A stretch of 64,000 nt of DNA from Empedobacter stercoris (lineage in GTDB: Bacteria > Bacteroidota > Bacteroidia > Flavobacteriales > Weeksellaceae), in NCBI RefSeq assembly GCF_025244765.1, contig NZ_CP104209.1:868001-932000 (forward strand), read 5' to 3'. Shown piece by piece: positions 28,261 to 37,444 of this stretch. The notes beneath the pieces are model-generated. The model did no database searches and was not told the DNA's origin. It was given only the letters and a program-made list of their open reading frames with translations. Numbering within the stretch: position 1 is the first letter of the stretch; every line of letters begins with the position of its first letter. The translations under genes and the position numbers were made by a program.

Positions 28261-29249
28261 TGAACTACGAAAATACTTATCAACCATTCGAAAATAGAAT
28301 TGATTTTTCGGATGTACAACATAAAATGCAAGCTGTAAAAAATGAATTGAAAAAAGTAATCGTTGGACAAGACGATGTGATTGATCAATTGATTTTGTCT
28401 TTATTATCGAACGGACATTCATTGATAGAAGGTTTACCTGGAGTAGCCAAAACAATGATGGCAAAATTATTGGCAAAAACCATCGATTCTGGTTTTAGTA
28501 GAATTCAGTTTACACCAGATTTAATGCCTTCTGATGTGATTGGAACGTCTATCCTTAACTCAAAAATCAATGAATTTGAATTCAAACAAGGTCCTATTTT
28601 TTCGAATATTATCTTAATTGATGAAATCAACCGTTCTCCTGCAAAAACGCAAGCCGCTTTATTCGAATCGATGTCAGAAAGACAAGTCACTGTAGATGGG
28701 ATAACTTACCCATTACAAGCACCTTTTTTAGTTTTTGCAACACAAAATCCCATCGAACAAGAAGGAACTTATCGATTACCTGAAGCGCAATTGGACCGTT
28801 TTATGTTCAAGATATATGTTAAATATCCTTCACTTGAAAGTGAAATTGAATTATTAAAAGAACAACAAGAACGCAAAAATATTGACAAAGAATCGTTAAT
28901 TGAAAAAGTAATTACTGGCAATGAAATCATTGATTTTCAAGATCGAATAAAATCTGTTTTTGTACACCATGCATTGATTACCTACATTGCAACGATTGTT
29001 CATCAAACCAGAATCGATCAAACATTATACATGGGCGCTTCGCCTCGTGCTTCTATTGCCATTTTAGATGCTGCTAAATCAAATGCAGCAGTTAATGGGC
29101 GTGATTTTGTAATTCCAGAAGATATCAAACAAATTGCACATATAATTTTAGGGCATCGCGTTGTTATGGTTCCTGAGAAAGAAATGGAAGGTTTTACAAC
29201 TGAACATATCATTCAGCAAATTATTGATCGTGTAGAAATTCCTCGTTAA
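28260..29249 (+). CDS. MoxR-family AAA+ ATPase
   Basis: This 329-residue ATPase has Walker A GLPGVAKT near residue 61, Walker B ILIDEINRSP near 119, the sensor-1 region ATQNPIEQEGTYRLPEAQLDRF split over two motifs, and a C-terminal lid with sensor 2 in GASPRASI. MoxR proteins act as chaperone-like ATPases with partner proteins holding von Willebrand-like domains. The DUF58 partner follows immediately with a one-base overlap. Confidence 0.93.
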   Translation: MNYENTYQPFENRIDFSDVQHKMQAVKNELKKVIVGQDDVIDQLILSLLSNGHSLIEGLPGVAKTMMAKLLAKTIDSGFSRIQFTPDLMPSDVIGTSILNSKINEFEFKQGPIFSNIILIDEINRSPAKTQAALFESMSERQVTVDGITYPLQAPFLVFATQNPIEQEGTYRLPEAQLDRFMFKIYVKYPSLESEIELLKEQQERKNIDKESLIEKVITGNEIIDFQDRIKSVFVHHALITYIATIVHQTRIDQTLYMGASPRASIAILDAAKSNAAVNGRDFVIPEDIKQIAHIILGHRVVMVPEKEMEGFTTEHIIQQIIDRVEIPR

Positions 29250-30577
29250 TGAAATTTTTCAAAAGCCTATTTCTTACCAATCGCTTCTTTTATGCGGGAT
29301 TTTTTGTTGCATTTTGTTATGTGATTGCCTTTTTCTTATCTCCTATTTTCTTGGTGGCAAAAATGGTAACACTCTTATTTATAGTGAGCGTTATCCTTGA
29401 AATTTTTTTGGTTTTTCTTCCTAAAAATTCATTAGAAATTAGTCGAAAATATCCGGAACGATTTTCAAATGGAGATGAAAATGAATTAGAACTTTCAGTT
29501 ACAAATAATTATCAATTTTCGTTAAATGTGAGAATTATTGAAGAATTTCCACTTCAGTTGCAATTGAGAGAATTCGAATTGAAAAAACGATTTAAAAGTG
29601 GTCAGAACACCAAATTTGATTTCAAAATTCGTCCAACAGAAAGAGGTTCGTATAAATTTGGAAGTACAAATGTCTTTATTTCTATTTTTGGTTTCATTGA
29701 GAAAAAGATAAAAGTTAACGAACTAATAGCGATCGCTTGTTATCCTTCCTATCTACAATTCAAACAATTTCAGTTGTATTCAACTGCTCAAGTTCAGAAT
29801 CAATTTGGAATGAAAAAAATTCGAAAAATTGGAACCAATACAGAATTCGAAAACATTAAAAATTATACAACTGGTGACGAATACAGATTGATTAATTGGA
29901 AAGCTACTGCGAAAGCAAATCGGTTAATGGTCAACCAATTTCAAGAAGAAAAATCGCAACCTGTTTATTCGTTAATTGATTTGGGAAGAACGATGCGGAT
30001 GCCTTTTGATGGTTTAAAATTGGTAGATTATTCGATTAATTCGAGTTTAGTCATCGCAAATATTTCACTCCAAAAAAATGAAAAAGCTGGGTTAATTACT
30101 TTCAACAAAAAAATTCAAGATCATGTCGTTGCAGATCGAAAAAATCATCAAATGCAATTGATTTTGGAAAAATTATACAATGTACAAACCGATTTTTTGG
30201 AAAGTGATTTTGGACAATTGTATGCTTACATTAAACGAAAGTTAACGCAACGTTCACTCCTATTTATTTACACCAATTTTGAAACAATTGACGCTTTAGA
30301 ACGTCAATTACCTTATTTGAAATTGATTAAAAAATCGCATGTAGTCGTTTTGATTATGTTCAAAAATTCGGAATTAAAGAAATTAAATCATCAAAAAGCG
30401 AAAACAACAACAGATATTTATGATCAAACGATTGCAGAAAAATTTAATTACGACAAAGAATTAATCATCAACCGTCTGCATCAATTCGGAATTTTAACCA
30501 TTTATTGCGAACCAAAAGAATTATCTATTAACCTTATCAATAAATACTTAGAAATTAAAGCGCGTGGATTATTTTAA
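29249..30577 (+). CDS. DUF58 domain protein (MoxR partner)
   Basis: This 442-residue protein has two N-terminal membrane helices (about 15-55), a beta-rich external domain, and a C-terminal DUF58 region. TTGDEYRLINWKATAKANRL and VYSLIDLGRTMRM represent the conserved core and a VWA-like metal site. It overlaps the MoxR gene by one base. The MoxR-DUF58 pair probably remodels or assembles a membrane complex formed with the three upstream products. Confidence 0.88.
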   Translation: MKFFKSLFLTNRFFYAGFFVAFCYVIAFFLSPIFLVAKMVTLLFIVSVILEIFLVFLPKNSLEISRKYPERFSNGDENELELSVTNNYQFSLNVRIIEEFPLQLQLREFELKKRFKSGQNTKFDFKIRPTERGSYKFGSTNVFISIFGFIEKKIKVNELIAIACYPSYLQFKQFQLYSTAQVQNQFGMKKIRKIGTNTEFENIKNYTTGDEYRLINWKATAKANRLMVNQFQEEKSQPVYSLIDLGRTMRMPFDGLKLVDYSINSSLVIANISLQKNEKAGLITFNKKIQDHVVADRKNHQMQLILEKLYNVQTDFLESDFGQLYAYIKRKLTQRSLLFIYTNFETIDALERQLPYLKLIKKSHVVVLIMFKNSELKKLNHQKAKTTTDIYDQTIAEKFNYDKELIINRLHQFGILTIYCEPKELSINLINKYLEIKARGLF

Positions 30578-30655
30578 AAAATGTTTTTTTAACTATGTTT
30601 TTAGAAAAATATGCACAATTCTTGCTAAAAGTTGATCAAAATAATCTTAACAACC

Positions 30656-31273
30656 ATGAAAAAAATAATTCAGATCATTTGTTTATTTATAACAACAGGT
30701 CTTTTTGCGCAAACAAATTTTGTTGACAATAAAATTACTTCACCAAAACGTATTATTCTATTAGATGCAGGTCACGGTGGGACTGACACAGGCGTAAAAC
30801 GAGAAGAATTTCAAGAAAAAGATATTGCCTTAAAAATTGCAACGGTAATACAAGAAAAAAATCCTTTCGAAAATATTGAGTTTGTTTTGCTACGCAAAGG
30901 TGACGAACAAATTATCAATACCAATCGAGCGAAATTAATTAACGAAATCAAACCAGATTTAGTTTTGTCTCTTCACGCAAATTATAATGTAAAAGATTCG
31001 AAAAAAGGAACTGAAATTCATCTTTCTCCATTGAATCCTACTTTCGAAGAATCTAAAATACTTGGCGAAAAAATAGGAAATAACATCAGCAGTTTAGGTT
31101 TCGAAAATCTTGGAATTGTAGAGTCTAATGCAAAAATACTACGTGATTCTCAAGTTCCTATTGTGATGATCGAAATTGGATATTTGACAAACATTGAAGA
31201 TCGAAAACTATTGACAAACGAAGAAAATTATCCAAAAATCGCAGATAAAATTTTTGAAGCATTGAAGAATTAA
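30656..31273 (+). CDS. N-acetylmuramoyl-L-alanine amidase (Amidase_3), exported
   Basis: This 205-residue enzyme cleaves the bond between muramic acid and the peptide stem in peptidoglycan. It has a signal peptide (MKKIIQIICLFITTGLFAQ), the zinc ligands in DAGHGG and LSLHAN with a Glu between (REEFQEKD), and the catalytic MIEIGYLTN. No SPOR or LysM domain is present. The ATG at 30656 is chosen because it begins the signal peptide. It lies 78 bases after the DUF58 gene and may be read with that operon. Confidence 0.88.
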   Translation: MKKIIQIICLFITTGLFAQTNFVDNKITSPKRIILLDAGHGGTDTGVKREEFQEKDIALKIATVIQEKNPFENIEFVLLRKGDEQIINTNRAKLINEIKPDLVLSLHANYNVKDSKKGTEIHLSPLNPTFEESKILGEKIGNNISSLGFENLGIVESNAKILRDSQVPIVMIEIGYLTNIEDRKLLTNEENYPKIADKIFEALKN

Positions 31274-31357
31274 TATCTTAAAAAAGATGATATATCCAAT
31301 TAGATTTTTGTTTCATAAATAATTGATTATCTTCAAAATAATTTAAAACACTATTCG

Positions 31358-31694
31358 ATGAAAAAGAAAATCCATTTTTTTGCGATTGCAGGTTTGATCA
31401 CAACTTCAGCTTTATTTGCACAAAATTCTAAAACTTTTGTAATTGATGCTGGTCATGGAGGACATGATATTGGATCAAAAAATAGCGTTATCACCGAAAG
31501 CGAATATTCGTTAGAATTGGCACAAAAAATTCAAAAATTAGCAAGAGAAAAAAATATCAAGGTGATTTTGACGAGAACTGAAAATGATTTTTTGGATTTG
31601 CAATCATGATGCCGAAACATTACAAAGCACTACTTATAAAAATCAATTAGCAGAAAAGATCGTTCAATATTTAGAAAATTACCAATCAATATAA
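31358..31694 (+). pseudogene. Second amidase gene with internal deletion
   Basis: The first 83 codons give a signal peptide and an intact amidase start (VIDAGHGGHDIG, LTRTEND), closely similar to the gene just upstream. The frame then reaches a stop at 31609. A second frame from about 31593 to the stop at 31694 reads NHDAETLQSTTYKNQLAEKI, which is the usual C terminus. The middle, with the second zinc His and the catalytic Glu, is missing. I infer an internal deletion of roughly 80-100 codons that also shifted the frame. The product cannot be active. Confidence 0.8.
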
Positions 31695-31697
31695 AAA

Positions 31698-31721
31698 AAA
31701 GGACTTCAATTGAAGTCCTTT
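31698..31721. terminator. Bidirectional terminator (perfect palindrome)
   Basis: AAAGGACTTCAA and TTGAAGTCCTTT form a perfect palindrome between convergent genes. A runs precede it; on the plus strand only a short TTTC follows. Confidence 0.75.
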
Positions 31722-31740
31722 CTGTTTTATTTAAAAAAGT

Positions 31741-32430
31741 TTAATCACAATTTCCGTCTACATCACAAGAAGCACCATTTTGTGGTTGATCCAAATGATC
31801 TTTTTCGTAAGCTTGTGTCAAGGCAGATACAAAATACTCGACAGGTTGCGCTCCAGAAATCGCATATTTACGATCGATTACAAAAAACGGAACGCCAGAA
31901 ACACCAATATTACGTGCATCCAAAACATCAGAAGCAACTTCAAAAACATTTGCATCAGAATTTAGCATTTCAAGAACTTCGGTTTTATTTAAACCAATTT
32001 CTTCAGCCAATTCAGCCAAAACTTCATAATCAGCAACATTTTTACCTTCAGTAAAATACGCTTTAAAAAGTCTTTCTTCTGCTTCCGAACCTTTTCCATT
32101 TGCTTGCGCAAAATGAATTAAACGATGAGCATCTCCTGTATTCACAACTTTAGAGTTTTGTTGTTGAAAGTCGATTCCTACAGGTTTTCCCATTTCAGCT
32201 AACTGATTATGCATCGCAGAAACTTGTTCTTGCGAAATTCCTTTTGCTTGAATTAAGTATTCATCAACAGATGTAATTTCAGTTTTAGATAAATCAGGAT
32301 TTAACTGATAACTTTTCCATTCCACCTCAATTTTATCTTGATAAGGAATTTGGGTTAAAGCTTGTTCAAAATGTTTTTTTCCGATGTAACAGAACGGACA
32401 CATAACATCCGACCAGATTTCAATTTTCAT
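31741..32430 (-). CDS. DsbA-family oxidoreductase, FrnE-like
   Basis: This 229-residue thioredoxin-fold protein has the active-site CPFC at residues 11-14, the cis-Pro motif GVSGVPFFVI, and the helical insert typical of FrnE/2-hydroxychromene isomerase relatives. A C-terminal pair of cysteines (ASCDVDGNCD) is shared with FrnE, which uses it in disulfide exchange. No signal peptide is present, so it acts in the cytosol. Monocistronic. Confidence 0.88.
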   Translation of the reverse strand: MKIEIWSDVMCPFCYIGKKHFEQALTQIPYQDKIEVEWKSYQLNPDLSKTEITSVDEYLIQAKGISQEQVSAMHNQLAEMGKPVGIDFQQQNSKVVNTGDAHRLIHFAQANGKGSEAEERLFKAYFTEGKNVADYEVLAELAEEIGLNKTEVLEMLNSDANVFEVASDVLDARNIGVSGVPFFVIDRKYAISGAQPVEYFVSALTQAYEKDHLDQPQNGASCDVDGNCD

Positions 32431-32567
32431 ATGGAAATTTTTGGTGTAAAAGTTTGTAAAATTACGCTTTTTATTTAAATGGATTCGGTTATTTTTTAGT
32501 AAATTTCATCTTCAAAAATTATTAACAAAATCTTGAAAAATAATCGTGCTAAATCGAGTTTAAAATT

Positions 32568-32596
32568 TGTTTAAGAAAAGGTTTAAATTACCTTTG
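32568..32596 (+). promoter_or_regulatory. purA promoter (-33 TTG and -7 TACCTTTG)
   Basis: TTG at 32568-32570 and TACCTTTG at 32589-32596 are 18 bases apart, near the Bacteroidota consensus. They leave a leader of about 60 bases before the purA ATG at 32661. This favours the shorter reading frame. Confidence 0.7.
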
Positions 32597-32660
32597 CAGT
32601 GAACCAAGATAAAATGAATTGTTTCATTTTTATTTCCAAAAACAAATAACGAACAAACAT

Positions 32661-33947
32661 ATGTCAACACACGTAGTAGTCGGTCTTCAATGGGGTGACG
32701 AGGGAAAAGGAAAAATTACAGATGTTCTTGCTGAAAAAGCAGATTATGTTGTACGCTACCAAGGTGGTAACAACGCTGGTCATACAGTATATGTAGGTGA
32801 TGATAAATTTGTATTACACTTATTACCTTCTGGAGTTTTACAATGCAAAGGAAAATGTATTATTGCGAATGGTGTCGTAGTAGATCCTGCAGCTTTTTTC
32901 ACTGAAATCGAAAAATTAGAAGCAAGAGGTTTATCTACAGATCATGTATTTATCTCAAGAAGAGCGCATATTATTATGCCTTATCATATTTTGTTAGATG
33001 AATATCGTGAAGAATTTGCCGGAAAAGATCAAATTGGTACAACAAAACGCGGAATTGGACCTTGTTATGAGGATAAAGTTGCTCGTGTTGGTATTCGTGC
33101 TATTGATTTATTAAATCCAGATATTTTAAAAGAAAAAATCAAAGAAAATTTAATTGTTAAAAATGCTTTATTCGAAAAATTATTCGAAAAAGAGCCTTTA
33201 GCTTTTGAAGAAATCTACGAAAAATACGTGGCTTACGGAGAGCGTTTAAAAGAACGTATTATTGATACTGAGTTAGAAATTAACCAAGCAATTGACGAAG
33301 GTAAAAACGTTTTATTCGAAGGTGCACAAGCCTTGATGTTAGACATCGATTTTGGTACATATCCTTTCGTTACATCATCTTCTCCAACAACTGGTGGAGT
33401 TTGTGTTGGTGCTGGAGTTCCTCCTACAAAACTAAAAAATTTGATCGGAGTTTCTAAAGCATATTGTACACGTGTTGGTAACGGACCTTTCCCAACAGAG
33501 TTGGACAACGAATTAGGAGAAAAAATCCGTCAAGTTGGTCACGAATTCGGAGCATCTACAGGTCGTTCACGTCGTACAGGATGGTTAGATTTAGTGGCGT
33601 TAAAACACGCTTGTATGATTAATGGAATTACACATTTAGTAATCACTAAATTAGATGTAATGTCTAATATTGATACCGTTAAAGTTTGTACAGGTTACAA
33701 AACTGAAGATGGAAAAATCATCGATTATTTCACTTCTTCTACAACTAAATTGGCTAATTACGAAGCTCAATACGACGAATTACCTGGATGGAAAGAAGAT
33801 ATTACAAACGTAAAAACTTTCGACGAATTACCGCAAACTGCGCAAGATTACATCCACTACATTGAGAAATACTTAGGAATCGAAGTTTATTTAGTTTCGG
33901 TTGGTCCAGAGCGCTCTCAAAACATTATTAGAACAACTTTATTTTAA
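32661..33947 (+). CDS. purA: Adenylosuccinate synthetase
   Basis: This 428-residue enzyme joins IMP and aspartate with GTP to form adenylosuccinate in AMP synthesis. The N terminus carries the P-loop QWGDEGKGK, then NNAGHTV, GTTKRGIGPCYEDK, the Arg loop GRSRRTGWLD and ITKLDVM, all canonical. The open frame extends upstream to 32619, but conserved sequence begins at MSTHVVVG (32661) and the promoter supports it. It lies upstream of a kinase-like gene and purB on the same strand. Confidence 0.97.
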   Translation: MSTHVVVGLQWGDEGKGKITDVLAEKADYVVRYQGGNNAGHTVYVGDDKFVLHLLPSGVLQCKGKCIIANGVVVDPAAFFTEIEKLEARGLSTDHVFISRRAHIIMPYHILLDEYREEFAGKDQIGTTKRGIGPCYEDKVARVGIRAIDLLNPDILKEKIKENLIVKNALFEKLFEKEPLAFEEIYEKYVAYGERLKERIIDTELEINQAIDEGKNVLFEGAQALMLDIDFGTYPFVTSSSPTTGGVCVGAGVPPTKLKNLIGVSKAYCTRVGNGPFPTELDNELGEKIRQVGHEFGASTGRSRRTGWLDLVALKHACMINGITHLVITKLDVMSNIDTVKVCTGYKTEDGKIIDYFTSSTTKLANYEAQYDELPGWKEDITNVKTFDELPQTAQDYIHYIEKYLGIEVYLVSVGPERSQNIIRTTLF

Positions 33948-34005
33948 TATAATTTATAGTATAGCCTGACGTTACTGTTAGGCTATAACTTTATGAGATA
34001 TTTTT

Positions 34006-34860
34006 ATGAATGAAATTTTAGAACGATTAAAACAATTGAATTTAGGCATAGATTCTATCGTCCCGATTAAAGGTGGTGATATTAACGATGCCTTTCGATT
34101 AGAGTCGTTTGATAAAAAATATTTTTTAAAGGTTAATTCTGCTAATAACTTCCCACAACTTTTCAAAAAAGAAGCGCGAGCTTTAGAAGCCATCAAAAAA
34201 ACAAAGACATTTTCAGTTCCGAAGGTGATCGATGTTGGTGAAGCTGGAAAAGATTTTCAATATTTAGTGTTAGAATGGATAGAATCCTCTACTCCAACTG
34301 TTGTTAATTGGGAAAACTTAGGAAGAAACTTAGCTAAACTTCATCAAAAAACAAACAAACAATTTGGTTGGACAGAAGACAATTATATCGCAATTGTGGT
34401 GCAGCCGAATAGTTTTACAACAACTTGGAGTGATTTTTACGCAAACAATCGAATCTTACCCATGATAAAATTGTTGCAAAACAAACAATTAATCACTTCA
34501 AAACAACTAAAATCAGCAGAAAACTTATGTAAACAATTGAATTCTATATTCCCCGAAGAAAAACCAGCGTTAATTCATGGTGATTTTTGGAACGGAAATA
34601 TTTTAGCGAATTCAAACGATGAATTTACAATTATAGACCCTGCTATTTACTATGGACATCGCGAAATGGATATTGCTATAGCAAAACTTTTTGGTGGATT
34701 TGACGATGCTTTTTTCGATGCTTATCAAGAAAGTCATCCGCTCGAAGCCAATTACGAAGAACGTTTGCCTATTGCGCAATTATTTCCATTGTTGATTCAC
34801 GCTTATCTTTTCGAAGGATATTATGTGAAAGACGTACAAACCATTTTGAAGAAATTTTAA
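34006..34860 (+). CDS. Fructosamine kinase family protein
   Basis: This 284-residue protein has the aminoglycoside-phosphotransferase/fructosamine-kinase fold. The GGDINDAFRL glycine loop, LGRNLAKLHQ, catalytic HGDFWNGNILA and metal-binding IDPAIYYGHREMDIA are all in order. Family members phosphorylate ketosamines on glycated proteins or metabolites, leading to their repair. It sits between purA and purB, only 21 bases before purB, so the two may share a transcript. Confidence 0.87.
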   Translation: MNEILERLKQLNLGIDSIVPIKGGDINDAFRLESFDKKYFLKVNSANNFPQLFKKEARALEAIKKTKTFSVPKVIDVGEAGKDFQYLVLEWIESSTPTVVNWENLGRNLAKLHQKTNKQFGWTEDNYIAIVVQPNSFTTTWSDFYANNRILPMIKLLQNKQLITSKQLKSAENLCKQLNSIFPEEKPALIHGDFWNGNILANSNDEFTIIDPAIYYGHREMDIAIAKLFGGFDDAFFDAYQESHPLEANYEERLPIAQLFPLLIHAYLFEGYYVKDVQTILKKF

Positions 34861-34881
34861 AAACAAAACAAACACAATACA

Positions 34882-36309
34882 ATGAACAAGTATCAAAATC
34901 CGTTAGAATCGAGATATTGTAGCGACGAAATGCTATACATCTTTTCTCCTGAGAAAAAATTTACAACATGGAGACAGCTTTGGATTGCTTTAGCAGAAAT
35001 TGAAAAAGAACTTGGATTAGATATTACAGACGAACAAATTCAAGCGTTAAAAGACAATGCAACAAACATTGATTATGATGTTGCAGCAGCTTACGAAAAG
35101 AAATTTCGCCACGATGTAATGGCTCACGTACACGCTTACGGAGACGTTGCACCAAGCGCAAAAGCAATTATTCACTTAGGTGCAACTTCTGCTTTTGTTG
35201 GCGATAATACAGATTTGATTCAAATCCGTGATGGTTTTCAACACATCAAAGGACAATTAATCAATGTAATTGATGGTTTAGCAAAATTTGCGCGTCAATA
35301 CAAAGATTTACCAACATTAGGATTTACACATTTTCAACCAGCACAATTAACAACAGTTGGTAAACGTGCAACACTTTGGTTACAATCTGTTTTATTAGAC
35401 TTAGAAGAATTAGAATTCAGAATCGATACTTTACGTTTCCGCGGAGTAAAAGGAACAACTGGAACAGCGGCTTCTTTCAAAGAATTATTTGACGGAGATT
35501 ACCAAAAAGTAAAAACATTAGACAAAAAATTATCTGAACGTTTCGGATTCAATAGTGTTTTTGCCGTTTCAGGACAAACCTACGATCGTAAAATTGATGC
35601 ACAAGCATTAGAATTATTATCAAACATTGCACAATCTGCACATAAATTCACAAACGACTTACGTTTATTACAAAACTTAAAAGAAATTGAAGAACCTTTC
35701 GAGAAAAACCAAATTGGATCTTCTGCAATGGCATACAAACGCAACCCAATGCGTTCTGAGCGTATCGCTTCATTAGCGAAATACGTGATGTCTTTGGCAA
35801 GTTCTCCTGCAATGGTTGCCTCAACACAATGGTTCGAAAGAACATTAGACGATTCTGCAAACAAACGTTTAGCCGTTCCTCAAGCTTTCTTAGCGATTGA
35901 TGCAATTTTAATCATTTGGAACAATATTTTAGATGGTTTAGTCGTTTATCCTAAAATCATCGAGAAGCATATTGCGGAAGAATTACCATTTATGGCAACC
36001 GAATATATCATTATGGAAGGGGTTAAAAATGGTGGAGACCGTCAAGAATTACACGAAATCATCCGTACGCATTCTATGGAAGCTGCAAGACAAGTGAAAA
36101 TGGAAGGAAAATCAAACGATTTGATTGAGCGTATTATTGCTGATGATAACGTAAAAATTGATAAAGATAAATTAGTCGAATTATTAGATCCGAAGAACTT
36201 TACAGGATTTGCATCTGAACAGACAGAAGAATTCTTAAAAGATTTGGTTGATCCTATAATCGAAGAAAATAAAGCACTTTTGGGCGCTCATACAGACCTG
36301 AAAGTGTAA
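34882..36309 (+). CDS. purB: Adenylosuccinate lyase
   Basis: This 475-residue enzyme releases fumarate from adenylosuccinate and from SAICAR in purine synthesis. It shows the fumarase/aspartase superfamily features: HVHAYGDVAP, GATSAFVGDNTDL, THFQPAQLTT, and the flexible signature loop GSSAMAYKRNPMRSE. Length matches the larger PurB form. It ends at a strong terminator. Confidence 0.97.
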   Translation: MNKYQNPLESRYCSDEMLYIFSPEKKFTTWRQLWIALAEIEKELGLDITDEQIQALKDNATNIDYDVAAAYEKKFRHDVMAHVHAYGDVAPSAKAIIHLGATSAFVGDNTDLIQIRDGFQHIKGQLINVIDGLAKFARQYKDLPTLGFTHFQPAQLTTVGKRATLWLQSVLLDLEELEFRIDTLRFRGVKGTTGTAASFKELFDGDYQKVKTLDKKLSERFGFNSVFAVSGQTYDRKIDAQALELLSNIAQSAHKFTNDLRLLQNLKEIEEPFEKNQIGSSAMAYKRNPMRSERIASLAKYVMSLASSPAMVASTQWFERTLDDSANKRLAVPQAFLAIDAILIIWNNILDGLVVYPKIIEKHIAEELPFMATEYIIMEGVKNGGDRQELHEIIRTHSMEAARQVKMEGKSNDLIERIIADDNVKIDKDKLVELLDPKNFTGFASEQTEEFLKDLVDPIIEENKALLGAHTDLKV

Positions 36310-36336
36310 ACACGCTTAAAACAACACATGAAACGA

Positions 36337-36368
36337 AAAATGCTTCCTATTTATTGGAAGCATTTTTT
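36337..36368 (+). terminator. Terminator after purB
   Basis: AAAATGCTTCC and GGAAGCATTTT pair over an 8-base loop, followed by T residues. Confidence 0.85.
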
Positions 36369-36465
36369 AGTTTAAACTTTTTGCTTTTCAAATATATAAC
36401 CGCAAGTTAGCCCTTTCTTAGGCAAACTTGTCGTTATAATCTCTTTCGTCTTTAGATGAAAAATC

Positions 36466-36939
36466 TTAATATTTAACTCCTATCTTACGAAGAATAAAAC
36501 CTAATAACCAAATTGGGCCAACCAACAAAAATTGTAAGTCTTTTGAGAAAACTTGGCTTCTTCCCTTCTATTTTGTGACCAACGAATTTCTGAATCCATG
36601 TAAAGTTAAAACTACCAAGTAAACTGTCCAAGATTTAATACCAAATTGAAGATTGCATTGTGAAATAAAAAACTCCATTATCAACATCACAAAAATCATG
36701 ATAAAACCAACGACAAACGAAAGTCTGAAATAAAATTTTGAAACAATTATCAACGCAATAATTGAAGCTATACTTATATAACCAAAAGCTGGAATATAAA
36801 AATGCGGCGTTGGAATGTAGGAAATAAAGCCAAGAATCGTCCAAAAGATGAGTGGAACACAAATCCAATGAATCAATTTGTTTGTAGCATTTTGATGACT
36901 CTCACCATATTCACTAAAAAGTTGTTCTATTTTTCTCAT
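36466..36939 (-). pseudogene. Mpo1/DUF962-family membrane protein with two frameshifts
   Basis: The first 108 or so codons encode the expected start of the family (LFSEYGESHQNATNKLIHWICVP) and four membrane helices. The frame is then lost near 36612 by an apparent one-base deletion and stops at 36568. The next frame reads WIQKFVGHKIEGKKPSFLK until an extra A in an AAAA run. The original frame then resumes with KDLQFLLVGPIWLLGFILRK to a stop at 36466. The two changes compensate in sum. This is a recently dead gene, a programmed shift (unlikely), or two sequencing errors. Confidence 0.8.
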
Positions 36940-36940
36940 T

Positions 36941-36980
36941 TTGGTTGATTTTGGTTGATTTTGGTTGATTTTGGTTGATA
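36941..36980. repeat. 10-bp tandem repeat, four copies, at a start codon
   Basis: TTGGTTGATT is repeated three times exactly and once with a final A. The array ends one base before the minus-strand ATG of the Mpo1-like pseudogene (36937-36939), so it occupies the whole untranslated leader or promoter spacer on that strand. Confidence 0.95.
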
Positions 36981-37048
36981 ATTAAACTTTAAATCAGAAA
37001 TTATAAATTTATCTTTACTCACTGTATTCAAAATTAGTATTTATCAAA

Positions 37049-37387
37049 ATGATTATAAAAAATAAAAAAATCTATTACTTAATCAGTATTCTATTTGTAA
37101 TTATTTCTTTTTTTTTATTAATTGTATCGAAAAAAAAGCAAACAACTATAATAGCACTTTTAACTCTATTCTTTTTTGGTGGTGGAGCTTTAGTAGTTTA
37201 CATTCTAAACAATAATTTATATAGTGATAAAACTAAAAATATTGCAAGGATAATAGGCTATTTCATTTTCATTATTCTTTGCTATGCAATGCTACCATTT
37301 AACCATCTATTTAATGATTCAAGAAAATACACTCCACTATTAGGTTGGATAATTGGTATTATTGGAATCCCGTTTTTTTTGTTATAA
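37049..37387 (+). CDS. Small membrane protein of unknown function
   Basis: This 112-residue protein has four hydrophobic stretches (about 8-26, 32-51, 65-84 and 96-112) with short lysine-rich links, ending in a hydrophobic tail. No family is recognised. It lies just before an IS30 element, whose left end begins 28 bases after the stop. The stop is not created by the IS, so the protein may be complete, though its abrupt hydrophobic end makes truncation possible. Confidence 0.5.
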   Translation: MIIKNKKIYYLISILFVIISFFLLIVSKKKQTTIIALLTLFFFGGGALVVYILNNNLYSDKTKNIARIIGYFIFIILCYAMLPFNHLFNDSRKYTPLLGWIIGIIGIPFFLL

Positions 37388-37444
37388 AATTTTTGAATTA
37401 ATCATAAAGTTCTAAGTTCAACAAATAAGTGCAACTCAAATTAA

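Noticed and set aside
33959-33988. Terminator between purA and the kinase gene
   Set aside because: TATAGCCT and AGGCTATA pair, but the T tract is weak. It may only attenuate, so it is not listed.
36941-36980. Possible CRISPR-like array
   Set aside because: The units are 10 bases long with no spacers, and no cas genes are present.
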